Notes under the pieces: generated by a model
What the model saw: the letters and a program-made list of their open reading frames with translations, nothing else
Databases searched by the model: none
What the model was told of the DNA's origin: nothing
Made by a program: the position numbers and the translations under genes
Assembly: GCA_036508075.1 (NCBI GenBank)
Contig: DATCIA010000015.1
Span: forward strand, 1-13,343
Direction: 5' to 3'
From: PALSA-660 sp036508075
GTDB taxonomy: Bacteria > Actinomycetota > Coriobacteriia > Anaerosomatales > PALSA-660
Length of the DNA stretch: 13,343 bases
Shown: in pieces, positions 1 through 5,702 of the stretch
Position numbering within the stretch: the first letter of the stretch is position 1
How the letters are laid out: every line of letters begins with the position of its first letter

Positions 1-107
1 TCGCGCGGGGTCAGGTCGATCGGCGTGTCGCCGGCGGTGACGTCGTGAGAGTCCTCGTCGAGATGGATGCCCGCGACCTCGAATACCTCGCCCATCTCGC
101 CGTCCGG
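1..107. repeat. 107-bp exact direct repeat, left copy (at window edge)
   Basis: Positions 1-107 are identical to positions 646-752 in the same orientation, which lie inside the response regulator gene. The left copy starts exactly at the window edge and ends abruptly at 107/108, where sensor kinase sequence begins. It does not continue the kinase reading frame: the kinase frame runs through it out of register and stops at about position 11. A misjoin at a contig end is the simplest explanation. A real tandem duplication of a 645-bp unit (108-752) would give the same sequence. Confidence 0.95.
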
Positions 108-418
108 TCGCTGTCCGCGACCACGGTCCCTCCGGCGTCGATCACCAGGATGCGGCTGGTCGAGTGCGCCGTCGCGTCGGCGAGAGCGGCGGACACGTGT
201 CCGCCGATGCTGCCGGACAGCGTCGTCGCGGAATTCGCCTCGAGGGCCGAACCGAGTGCCGCGGCCGCGACGCCCGCCTCCGAGGTCAGGCGCTCCTCCA
301 GCCGGCGCATGCCGAAAGCCTCGATCTGGCCGAGGAAGTAGACGGAAAGGCCGGCCGCCGCGGCGATGGCGACCAACAGGAACGACGCAAGCAGCCGCGT
401 CCGGATGGATCCTCGCAC
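108..418 (-). CDS. Sensor histidine kinase, N-terminal fragment
   Basis: This is the partner of the response regulator encoded just upstream on the same strand; the gap is 16 bp. The chosen start is GTG at 416-418, preceded by a purine-rich stretch after the regulator stop codon. About 103 codons are visible. A basic N-terminus (RGSIRTR) leads into a membrane segment at about residues 9-30, followed by an extracytoplasmic sensing region ending in ILVIDAGGTVVADSD, the usual 'id..G.vvaDsd' element of sensor kinases. The dimerisation, HATPase and likely second membrane segments are absent because the sequence switches at 107/108 to a copy of the regulator gene. The kinase assignment rests on gene order and the sensor motif, since no catalytic domain is visible. 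The break may be an assembly artefact, so the gene should not be called a pseudogene on this evidence. Confidence 0.75.
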
Positions 419-434
419 GCGCGCCTCGCCTCGG

Positions 435-1139
435 TTATCCGTTGATGCGGTAGCCGTACCCGCGGACCGTCTCGACGATCTCGGGGTCGAGCCCCGCGGC
501 CTCGAGCTTGTCGCGCAACCGCTTGATGTGTGTGTCGACGGTCTTGGTCTCGACCATGATCTCCCAGCCCCACGCCTGGCGCAGCAGCTGGTCGCGCGAG
601 AGCACCTTGCCGTTGTGACGCATCAGGCACGCGAGCAACTCGAACTCGCGCGGGGTCAGGTCGATCGGCGTGTCGCCGGCGGTGACGTCGTGAGAGTCCT
701 CGTCGAGATGGATGCCCGCGACCTCGAATACCTCGCCCATCTCGCCGTCCGGGCCGGACGGGCGACGGGCGGAGGAGCGGCGCAGGAGCGCCTTCACGCG
801 CGCCTGCAGTTCGCGGATCCCGAAGGGCTTGGCGAGATAGTCGTCGCCGCCGATCTCGAGGCCGACGACCTTGTCGAGCTCGGTGTCCCGTGCCGAGAGG
901 AACAGCACCGGGACGTCGCCCTTGGCGCGGAGACGCCGGCAGACCTCGAACCCGTCCGTGCCGGGCAGCATGATGTCGAGGATCACCAGGTCGAAGGTGT
1001 TGACCGCGGCGAGCGCGAGGGCTTCGTCGCCGTCGCGCGCCGTCGTGACGTCGTAGCCTTCCTTGCGCAGGTTGAACGAGACGAACTCGAGGATCGTGTC
1101 CTCGTCATCGACCACGAGCAGCCGTGGCGTGTGCAACAT
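435..1139 (-). CDS. OmpR/PhoB-family DNA-binding response regulator
   Basis: A 234-residue two-component response regulator. The receiver domain (about residues 5-120) has the acidic pair D11-D12, phosphoacceptor D55 in LVILDIMLPG, the switch Ser in LSAR (S82) and K104 in LAKPFG. A winged-helix effector domain follows (about 138-232), with the typical ID-LTPREFELLACL, the recognition region VDTHIKRLRDKL, and the ending VRGYGYRING. Both domains are complete and of normal length. The start is ATG at 1137-1139, with a strong AAGGAGG five bases upstream; in-frame extension further upstream lacks support. A sensor kinase gene follows at once. PhoP/RegX3/ResD-like regulators look similar, and the target genes cannot be deduced. 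ResD-type regulation of the nearby cytochrome c genes is possible but unsupported. Confidence 0.95.
   Translation of the reverse strand: MLHTPRLLVVDDEDTILEFVSFNLRKEGYDVTTARDGDEALALAAVNTFDLVILDIMLPGTDGFEVCRRLRAKGDVPVLFLSARDTELDKVVGLEIGGDDYLAKPFGIRELQARVKALLRRSSARRPSGPDGEMGEVFEVAGIHLDEDSHDVTAGDTPIDLTPREFELLACLMRHNGKVLSRDQLLRQAWGWEIMVETKTVDTHIKRLRDKLEAAGLDPEIVETVRGYGYRING
646..752. repeat. 107-bp exact direct repeat, right copy (native position)
   Basis: This is the native copy. It lies in frame within the response regulator gene and encodes the end of the linker and the first strands of the C-terminal DNA-binding domain (about residues 130-164). The offset between the two copies is 645 bp. No other long direct repeat was noticed in the window. 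Confidence 0.95.
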
Positions 1140-1175
1140 CGACGCCTCCTTGTTGGCCCTGCTCCATCCCCGGCG

Positions 1176-1185
1176 ATGATAGCAT
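1176..1185. promoter_or_regulatory. Candidate overlapping divergent -10 elements between the regulator gene and coaX
   Basis: The 117-bp gap between the divergent genes contains ATGATAGCAT. Read on the minus strand it gives TGC-TATCAT, and on the plus strand TGA-TAGCAT; both fit an extended -10 box (TGnTAnnnT). No convincing -35 box is visible in either direction. This is an A/T-rich spot in a GC-rich gap. The assignment is by pattern only. Confidence 0.35.
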
Positions 1186-1256
1186 CGGTGCGAGAGCATC
1201 TTCGTGCCGCCGGCCCCACGGTCGTGCGACGAAGTGGTGACGGGAAGGGGAGAGCG

Positions 1257-2021
1257 ATGATCCTCGCAGTCGACGTGGGCAACACCCAGACCGTCATCGG
1301 TCTGTTCGATGACGAGCGGCTGGTCGGGCACTGGCGCGTGTCTTCGAACGCCTCCCTGACGGCGGACGAGCTGATGATCAAGGTCGACGCGCTGCTCGGT
1401 GTGCCGGGTCACGCCTGGAGCGTCGTGGAGCGCGCGGTCATAGCATCCGTGGTCCCGAGACTCACCGACGCGTGGAGCGAGGCGGCGCGCAAGGCCACCG
1501 GCCGCGACCCGATGGTGATCGGGCCCGGGCTGAAGACGGGGCTCGCCATTCGCACGGACAACCCCCACGAGGTCGGCGCTGACCGCATCGTCAACGGCGT
1601 GGCCGCGCTTGCGATGCATGCCGGACCGGTGCTCATCGTCGACTTCGGCACGGCGACGACCATCGACGTCATCGATGCGAGCGGCGCGTACGTGGGCGGT
1701 GCGATCGCCCCCGGTGTGGAGACGAGCGCGGAGGCGCTATTCACCAAGGCCGCGCGGCTAAGCAAGGTGGACCTGGAGGATCCGGGCACCGTCATCGGCC
1801 GCAACACACGGCAGAGCGTACAGGCGGGGCTGCTGCTCGGCCAGGCCGCGATGGTGGACGGCCTCGTGCGGCGCACGTGGGACGAGCTCGGCTGCGAGAC
1901 GCCGGTGATCGCCACGGGTGGCCTGGCCGAGCGCATGGGCGCGCTGTGCGACACGATCACGGAGGTCGACACCGACCTCACGCTCAAGGGTCTACGGATG
2001 GTGTGGGAGCTCAACCGATGA
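1257..2021 (+). CDS. coaX: Type III pantothenate kinase (CoaX)
   Basis: This enzyme phosphorylates pantothenate to 4'-phosphopantothenate, the first step of coenzyme A synthesis, in the cytoplasm. The 254 residues match the family length. Seen in order: the N-terminal phosphate-binding motif DVGNTQT (from D6), HEVGADRIVN (105-113) with the expected catalytic Asp at D109, DFGTATTIDV (129-138), and GGAIAPGV (147-154). This is the acetate/sugar kinase-like fold of CoaX, not CoaA. The start is ATG at 1257, preceded by GGGAAGGGGAG, and gives the exact MILAVDVGNT beginning expected. The open frame extends far upstream, but that part is antisense to the regulator gene. The stop codon overlaps the ATG of the next small gene, so the two are probably translationally coupled. 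Confidence 0.95.
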   Translation: MILAVDVGNTQTVIGLFDDERLVGHWRVSSNASLTADELMIKVDALLGVPGHAWSVVERAVIASVVPRLTDAWSEAARKATGRDPMVIGPGLKTGLAIRTDNPHEVGADRIVNGVAALAMHAGPVLIVDFGTATTIDVIDASGAYVGGAIAPGVETSAEALFTKAARLSKVDLEDPGTVIGRNTRQSVQAGLLLGQAAMVDGLVRRTWDELGCETPVIATGGLAERMGALCDTITEVDTDLTLKGLRMVWELNR

Positions 2022-2203
2022 CAGCGGTCGTGATCCGCCGCTGGCTGCGCTTCGCGGCGATCGCCGGCGATGTCCTTTTCGTGCTTTGGATCCTGCGCAA
2101 CGGGATCGACGAGGGCTTCAGCGCCACTCCCGTGCAGGTGGCGTCGTACGTCGGGCTCGTCGTGCTCCTCGCGCTGAACGCGGTGCTGCTCGCGACCCGG
2201 TGA
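2018..2203 (+). CDS. Small two-helix membrane protein, unknown function
   Basis: A 61-residue protein whose ATG overlaps the coaX stop codon (ATGA), so it is probably co-translated with coaX. There are two hydrophobic segments, at about residues 9-25 (FAAIAGDVLFVLWIL) and 42-59 (VASYVGLVVLLALNAVLLA). They are joined by a short polar loop, with a basic N-terminus (VVIRRWLR). No motif is recognised. The overlap with coaX, the in-frame membrane pattern and the lack of a competing frame support a real gene. Its role is unknown. It ends 21 bp from the end of the convergent tRNA nucleotidyltransferase gene. Confidence 0.7.
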   Translation: MTAVVIRRWLRFAAIAGDVLFVLWILRNGIDEGFSATPVQVASYVGLVVLLALNAVLLATR

Positions 2204-2224
2204 GCCCGCGCCGTAGCTAGCGCT

Positions 2225-3172
2225 TCAGCCGCGCAACACCGCTTCCCGCACGGCCTCGCGCAGCGCGGTCGACCAGCGCAGGCCGAGTCCGATGCGGTCG
2301 GCGATCTCGGCGCTCAATGCAGTCGACCCGTCGTGCGGGATCCCGTCGGCGCCCAGGAACGGTGTGGCGGCGTCGCGGAGCAGCGCGGCCCAGCGCGCGG
2401 CCGGTTGTGCCGGCGACGACTCGATCCGGGCCAGCACGGCCTCCCAGCCGGCGCTCACCGAGAGGGGCTGCAGTTCGGGCAGCAGGTAGCGCAGCAGATG
2501 GGTCTCGGCGAGTAGCCGCAGCCCGGCTGCGACGCCCGTGGCCGTGAGGAGCTTCCCCAGCTCGGCCGCGCGTCGCTCCCGCGCCACGCTCAGGATGCGC
2601 GACGCGTTGCGCCGCATCGCCTCGTGCGTCGCAGGCTCCACCTCGAACCCGAGTTGTGACGCGAAGCGCGCGGCTCGCAGCAGGCGCAAGGGGTCCTCGG
2701 CGAAGCGCTCACCGGGGTCGCCCACGCAGCGGATCAGCCGCGCCTCGATGTCCGCACGCCCGCCGTGCGGGTCGATGAGCGCCTCGCCGTGAAGGGCGAT
2801 CGCGTTGATCGTGAAGTCGCGGCGCGCCAGGTCGTCGCCGAGGTCATCCAGGTAGGTGACCTCCGGTCTGCGCGAGCCCTCGGTGTACGACTCCGCGCGG
2901 AACGTGGTGACCTCGACCAGATGGCCCTCGATCTTGAACGCCACGGTCCCGAAGCGCTTCCCCACCAGGTGGGGCCGACGTCCCGCGACCCGCACCGCCG
3001 CCTCGACCTCGTCGGGGGTACGCGACGTGGCGAAGTCGTAGTCCTCGCACGACCGGCCCATGAGCAGATCCCGCACCGAGCCGCCGACGAGGTAGACCGG
3101 CTCGACGATCGCCTCCACGGCCGCCTGCAGCGAGCGCACCGCTGTGACCCCCTGCAGTTCCACGTTCGGCAT
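2225..3172 (-). CDS. cca: tRNA nucleotidyltransferase / poly(A) polymerase family (CCA-adding enzyme)
   Basis: A class II nucleotidyltransferase, expected to add or repair the 3' CCA end of tRNA in the cytoplasm. Seen in order: VYLVGGSVRDLLMGR (27-40), the metal-binding EDYDFAT with D44 and D46, RRDFTINA (117-124), and the nucleotide-selecting EDPLRLLRAARFASQLGF (159-175, with E159-D160 and R163). A helical neck follows (about 190-235). At 315 residues it is shorter than the 380-450 common for this family, and I see no C-terminal HD domain. The ATG is directly abutted by GGGGAGG, too close for normal initiation. The GTG at codon 4 (3161-3163), nine bases from that site, could be the true start. 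Some relatives add only CC or only A, or are poly(A) polymerases, so exact specificity is unproven. Confidence 0.88.
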   Translation of the reverse strand: MPNVELQGVTAVRSLQAAVEAIVEPVYLVGGSVRDLLMGRSCEDYDFATSRTPDEVEAAVRVAGRRPHLVGKRFGTVAFKIEGHLVEVTTFRAESYTEGSRRPEVTYLDDLGDDLARRDFTINAIALHGEALIDPHGGRADIEARLIRCVGDPGERFAEDPLRLLRAARFASQLGFEVEPATHEAMRRNASRILSVARERRAAELGKLLTATGVAAGLRLLAETHLLRYLLPELQPLSVSAGWEAVLARIESSPAQPAARWAALLRDAATPFLGADGIPHDGSTALSAEIADRIGLGLRWSTALREAVREAVLRG

Positions 3173-3234
3173 CCTCCCCGGTCAGGTCTCCGTCTCAAGA
3201 CGATACCCCTCGCGGGCGCGGCGCGCGCGGGCGC

Positions 3235-3240
3235 TATACT
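3235..3240 (+). promoter_or_regulatory. Candidate -10 box of the HTH regulator operon
   Basis: TATACT stands out in very GC-rich surroundings, 49 bp before the proposed GTG start of the HTH regulator gene and directly before the palindrome. No good -35 box is visible. The predicted transcription start is about 3246-3248. Confidence 0.5.
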
Positions 3241-3245
3241 GCCCG

Positions 3246-3267
3246 GTGTGTACAGACCTGTGCACAC
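3246..3267 (+). promoter_or_regulatory. 22-bp palindrome, candidate operator at the HTH regulator promoter
   Basis: The left arm GTGTGTACAGA (3246-3256) and right arm CCTGTGCACAC (3257-3267) match as inverted repeats at 9 of 11 positions; the mismatches are at the centre and at position 6. The palindrome starts six bases after a TATACT box, so it covers the predicted transcription start, a typical repressor position. The first gene downstream encodes a helix-turn-helix protein, which makes autoregulation the obvious guess. An RNA hairpin in the leader is the alternative. Confidence 0.55.
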
Positions 3268-3289
3268 GACGCGGACAGCGAGGGTGACC

Positions 3290-3841
3290 GTGCGCTTCTA
3301 TCGCATCGGCGACAAGGTCGTCAGCCGGGACAAGATCATCGAGCAGGTCGAGGCGATTCTTATCGACCGCGAGGCCGGCTCCACGCAGCAGGAGGTCGCG
3401 CTGGCCCACGGGGTCGACCGCCCCTTCGTTTCGTGGCTCGAGGGGCTCGGGGAGATACGGCGCGGGAAGCGGGTCGCGCTCATCGCCTTCCCGGTGGCCA
3501 ACGTGGACGACGTCAAACGCGTGTGCGACGAGCACGGCGTGGAGCTGGCGATGGTGGTCTCACAGGCCGAGCGCGAGGGCTTCGAGGCCGGGCGCGCCGA
3601 CCGGATGTTCAACCTGGTGCTCGACACGCTCGCCGACCTGAAGGACTTCGACGTCGTCATCATCCTGGCGTCCACCAAGCGGACCGGCGCGATCGAGAAG
3701 ATCCTTGGCCGCGAGGTGATCGCCCGCACGCTGGGCCCGTCGCCCCTGCGTCATGACGTGACCGTCGACCTCGACGAGTTGACCGACCTGCTCGACGCGC
3801 TCACCGCGCCGACACCCGCAAAGGAGCGTTCACCGCGATGA
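3290..3841 (+). CDS. Helix-turn-helix transcriptional regulator (partner of the quinate-dehydrogenase-like gene)
   Basis: A 183-residue protein with an N-terminal DNA-binding part and a C-terminal alpha/beta domain. The first 25 residues (RFYRIGDKVVSRDKI) precede a Xre/KorB-like helix-turn-helix at about residues 30-52 (STQQEVALAHGVDRPFVSWLE). The segment RRGKRVALIAFPV then begins an alternating strand-helix region with a second strand, FDVVIILAST (120-129). The start chosen is GTG at 3290, with AGGG five bases upstream; in-frame GTGs at 3284 and 3248 are alternatives. Its stop codon overlaps the ATG of the next gene. From memory, close relatives sit beside the same partner in anaerobic Gram-positives, so the pair is probably one functional unit. 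A palindrome at its promoter suggests autoregulation. The ligand and targets are unknown. Confidence 0.75.
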   Translation: MRFYRIGDKVVSRDKIIEQVEAILIDREAGSTQQEVALAHGVDRPFVSWLEGLGEIRRGKRVALIAFPVANVDDVKRVCDEHGVELAMVVSQAEREGFEAGRADRMFNLVLDTLADLKDFDVVIILASTKRTGAIEKILGREVIARTLGPSPLRHDVTVDLDELTDLLDALTAPTPAKERSPR

Positions 3842-4752
3842 AGAAGGTCGTCTCGATCTCGATCGGCTCGTCCAAGCGCGACCACATCGTCGACGTCGAG
3901 CTGCTCGGCGAGCAGTTCCACATCTGGCGCGAGGGCACCGACGGCGACATGCCCGACGCCGCTCGCCGTCTGCGCGAGTACGACGGCAAGGTCGACGCGT
4001 TCGGCATGGGCGGGATCGACCTGTTCCTGAACGCCGCGGACCGGACCTACTGGTTCCGCGACGCCAAGCAGTTCCGCGACGCGGTCACGACGACGCCGCT
4101 GCTCGACGGCAGCGGGCTCAAGGGCGCCGTCGAAGGTGACGTCGTGCGCTTCATGCAGGAGGACCTCGGTCTGACGGTCGCGGGCAAGCGCGTTCTGGTC
4201 ACCAGCGCCGTGGACCGGTGGGGGATGGCGATGGCCTTCGCCGACGCCGGGTGCGAGATGACCTACGGCGACCTGCTCTACGCGCTCGACGTCCCGATCA
4301 TGATCCACACCAAGCCGGGCCTGATCCGCGCGGTGCGGGTCATGGCTCCGATCGCCTCGCAGCTGCCGTTCAAGTTCCTCTATCCCGCCGAGGCCGATCA
4401 CACCTCGAAGGTGGAGTCCGAGTCGAAGCACGCGCAGCTCTGCCGCGACGCCGACATCATCAGCGGTGACTACAAGTTCGTGCGCAAGTACATGCCGCGC
4501 GACATGAGCGGCAAGTGGATCGTCACGAACACGACCACCATCGAGGATGTCGGGTTCCTGCGCTCCACGGGCGCCGAGCTCCTCATCACGTCGACGCCGC
4601 GCCTCGAGGGCCGCACCTTCGGCACGAACGTGATCGAGGCGACGCTGGTGGCGCTCGACGGCGCCACGGCGGCGCTCGCTCCCGAGCGCTACCTGGAGCT
4701 CCTGCGCGCGACCGGCTTCGCCCCTGACGTCATCTGGCTGCAGAAGGACTGA
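3838..4752 (+). CDS. Conserved protein of the family often named quinate 5-dehydrogenase
   Basis: A 304-residue cytoplasmic protein without signal or membrane segments. It resembles, from memory, a family in Moorella, Thermoanaerobacter and similar anaerobes that databases call quinate 5-dehydrogenase; I know of no firm proof of that activity. Visible marks are the start KKVVSISIGSSKRDH, FGMGGIDLFL (55-64), DGSGLKGAVE (90-99), and a Rossmann-like strand-turn-helix GKRVLVTSAVDRWGMAMAF (117-134). Further on are DADIISGDYKFVRKYMP (204-220), IVTNTTT (228-234) and LEGRTFGTNVIEATLVAL (256-273). Translation is coupled to the upstream HTH gene (ATGA overlap), and AAGGAG lies 11 bases upstream. The strongly conserved-looking GGID, DGSG and GTN motifs suggest an enzyme or a nucleotide- or metabolite-binding protein. 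The substrate is unknown. Confidence 0.65.
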   Translation: MKKVVSISIGSSKRDHIVDVELLGEQFHIWREGTDGDMPDAARRLREYDGKVDAFGMGGIDLFLNAADRTYWFRDAKQFRDAVTTTPLLDGSGLKGAVEGDVVRFMQEDLGLTVAGKRVLVTSAVDRWGMAMAFADAGCEMTYGDLLYALDVPIMIHTKPGLIRAVRVMAPIASQLPFKFLYPAEADHTSKVESESKHAQLCRDADIISGDYKFVRKYMPRDMSGKWIVTNTTTIEDVGFLRSTGAELLITSTPRLEGRTFGTNVIEATLVALDGATAALAPERYLELLRATGFAPDVIWLQKD

Positions 4753-4812
4753 CCCGGCGTCGCGATCGCGTATCGCCGTCCGTCGGACCGCCCCGCGCCG
4801 ACGCGTCGCGAG

Positions 4813-4842
4813 TGGCGGTTCGGGCACGCCTGATGCTACACT
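4813..4842 (+). promoter_or_regulatory. Candidate promoter of the ccm operon
   Basis: TGC-TACACT (4834-4842) fits an extended -10 box. A poor -35 match, TGGCGG (4813-4818), lies 18 bp upstream of the hexamer. The predicted transcription start is about 4848-4850, at the edge of the shared GTTCAGGCA element. The preceding gene ends at 4752. No terminator with a U-tract is visible between them, so some read-through from upstream cannot be excluded. Confidence 0.5.
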
Positions 4843-4849
4843 CACCTGC

Positions 4850-4861
4850 GTTCAGGCAAGC
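4850..4861 (+). promoter_or_regulatory. Shared 12-bp element at the ccm operon transcription start
   Basis: GTTCAGGCAAGC starts eight bases after the -10 hexamer. The same element with one change (GTTCAGGCAGGC) starts seven bases after the -10 hexamer of hemA, and its exact reverse complement occurs at 12780-12791. I saw no other copy in the window. The position fits a DNA operator over the start site or the first bases of a regulated transcript. Confidence 0.6.
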
Positions 4862-4885
4862 ACGATCGATGCGGTGCGTCGTGCT
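4859..4885 (+). promoter_or_regulatory. Leader hairpin upstream of ccmE
   Basis: AGCACGA (4859-4865) and TCGTGCT (4879-4885) form a perfect 7-bp stem with a 13-base loop in the predicted 5' leader. TTCA (4851-4854) could pair further with TGAA (4885-4888). There is no U-tract, so it is not an intrinsic terminator. It may be a stabilising or regulatory leader structure. The remaining leader, up to the GTG at 4976, shows only the ribosome binding site AAAGGA (4960-4965). Confidence 0.35.
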
Positions 4886-4975
4886 GAAGGTATCCCCGCG
4901 GTGGTCTCCCTCGCTCGAGGCGAATGCGGCGCGATGCCCGTGCGCGCTCACCCGGTTCGAAAGGACGTCCCGCAC

Positions 4976-5641
4976 GTGAACAAGCGCGCTCGCAACCGCC
5001 TCATCGGCGTGACAGTGATCATCCTTCTCGTCGCGATCCCCGTGCTCTACACCCTGATGATGAGCGGCGGTTCGTACGACCAGACCGTCAACGACGTCGC
5101 CGCCAACACGACGCTCATCGGCAGCCGCGTGAAGGTGACCGGCACGGTCGTCGCCGGGTCGTGGGACAAGAAGACCAACCCCATGGTCTTCCGGATCCGT
5201 GGCGAAGGGGCCACCGGTGGTCCGGAGATCCAGGTCATCTACAACGGCAGCGCCCCGAACACCTTCGGTAACGACACCGTGACCATCCTGACCGGCACGG
5301 TCACCAAGGCCGCGACCATCGAGGCCAACGAGATGCTCACCAAGTGCCCCTCGAAGTACTCGACGAAGTCGGACGCCGCGACGATCACCTCGCTGCTCGC
5401 CTCGCCGCCCGACGCACCGATCCGAGTGACCGGCTTCCTGAAGCCGGGCACCCTCAAGGACGCCGCCGCCGCTGAGCGCTTCACCCTCGCTTCGAAGGCG
5501 GACGGCACGGGCGACGCAGTCCCGGTCACGTTCCAGGGCTCCATGCCCGCGGGCGCCGCTGACGGCTCGGATCTGGTCGTGTTCGGGAAGATGGAGAGCG
5601 GTGTGTTCGTCGCGACCGAGGTCGCACTCGCCACCAAGTAG
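4976..5641 (+). CDS. ccmE: Cytochrome c maturation protein CcmE, CXXXY type, with a second OB-like domain
   Basis: CcmE is the membrane-anchored chaperone that receives heme from CcmABCD and passes it to the CcmF lyase outside the membrane. Here a basic N-terminus (NKRARNR) is followed by one membrane helix (about residues 9-29) and an OB-like domain (about 45-118). The heme motif TKCPSKY follows: C124 and Y128 form the CXXXY variant, in which Cys replaces the usual HXXXY histidine. Unusually, about 90 residues follow. Residues 148-220 again carry the CcmE-like pattern (IRVTGFLKPGTL, VPVTFQGSMP, DLVVFGKMESGVFVATEVALATK) but stop just where a heme motif would come. The 221 residues compare with about 140-160 for usual CcmE. 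The start is GTG at 4976, with AAAGGA ten bases upstream; an in-frame GTG at 4874 lies inside the leader hairpin and is less likely. First gene of the operon. Confidence 0.85.
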   Translation: MNKRARNRLIGVTVIILLVAIPVLYTLMMSGGSYDQTVNDVAANTTLIGSRVKVTGTVVAGSWDKKTNPMVFRIRGEGATGGPEIQVIYNGSAPNTFGNDTVTILTGTVTKAATIEANEMLTKCPSKYSTKSDAATITSLLASPPDAPIRVTGFLKPGTLKDAAAAERFTLASKADGTGDAVPVTFQGSMPAGAADGSDLVVFGKMESGVFVATEVALATK

Positions 5642-5702
5642 CCGCACGTAGGCCGGGGCGAGAGCGCTCCGTCCGACCACACGGAAAGGTCACGAGAAGC
5701 CT

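Noticed and set aside
11..107. C-terminal extension of the sensor kinase frame through the left repeat
   Set aside because: The residues come from regulator DNA read out of frame (WARYSRSR...), so they are not kinase sequence.
366..1256. Long plus-strand open frame upstream of and in frame with coaX
   Set aside because: It is antisense to the response regulator gene, whose domains are clear. CoaX starts at the family's normal N-terminus at 1257.
4756..4803. Terminator hairpin after the quinate-dehydrogenase-like gene (GCGTCG paired with CGACGC, with GTCCG-T-CGGAC inside)
   Set aside because: There is no T-tract after it, and GC-rich sequence forms such pairings by chance.
3751..4845. 364-codon minus-strand open frame opposite the quinate-dehydrogenase-like gene
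   Set aside because: Its Arg/His/Val/Asp-rich composition without motifs is typical of a GC-rich shadow frame. The plus-strand frame has a recognisable family and a ribosome binding site.
4874..4975. N-terminal extension of ccmE from an in-frame GTG at 4874
   Set aside because: It would place the start inside a leader hairpin and add a non-hydrophobic, unconserved-looking segment. The GTG at 4976 has AAAGGA at good spacing and leads straight into the membrane anchor.
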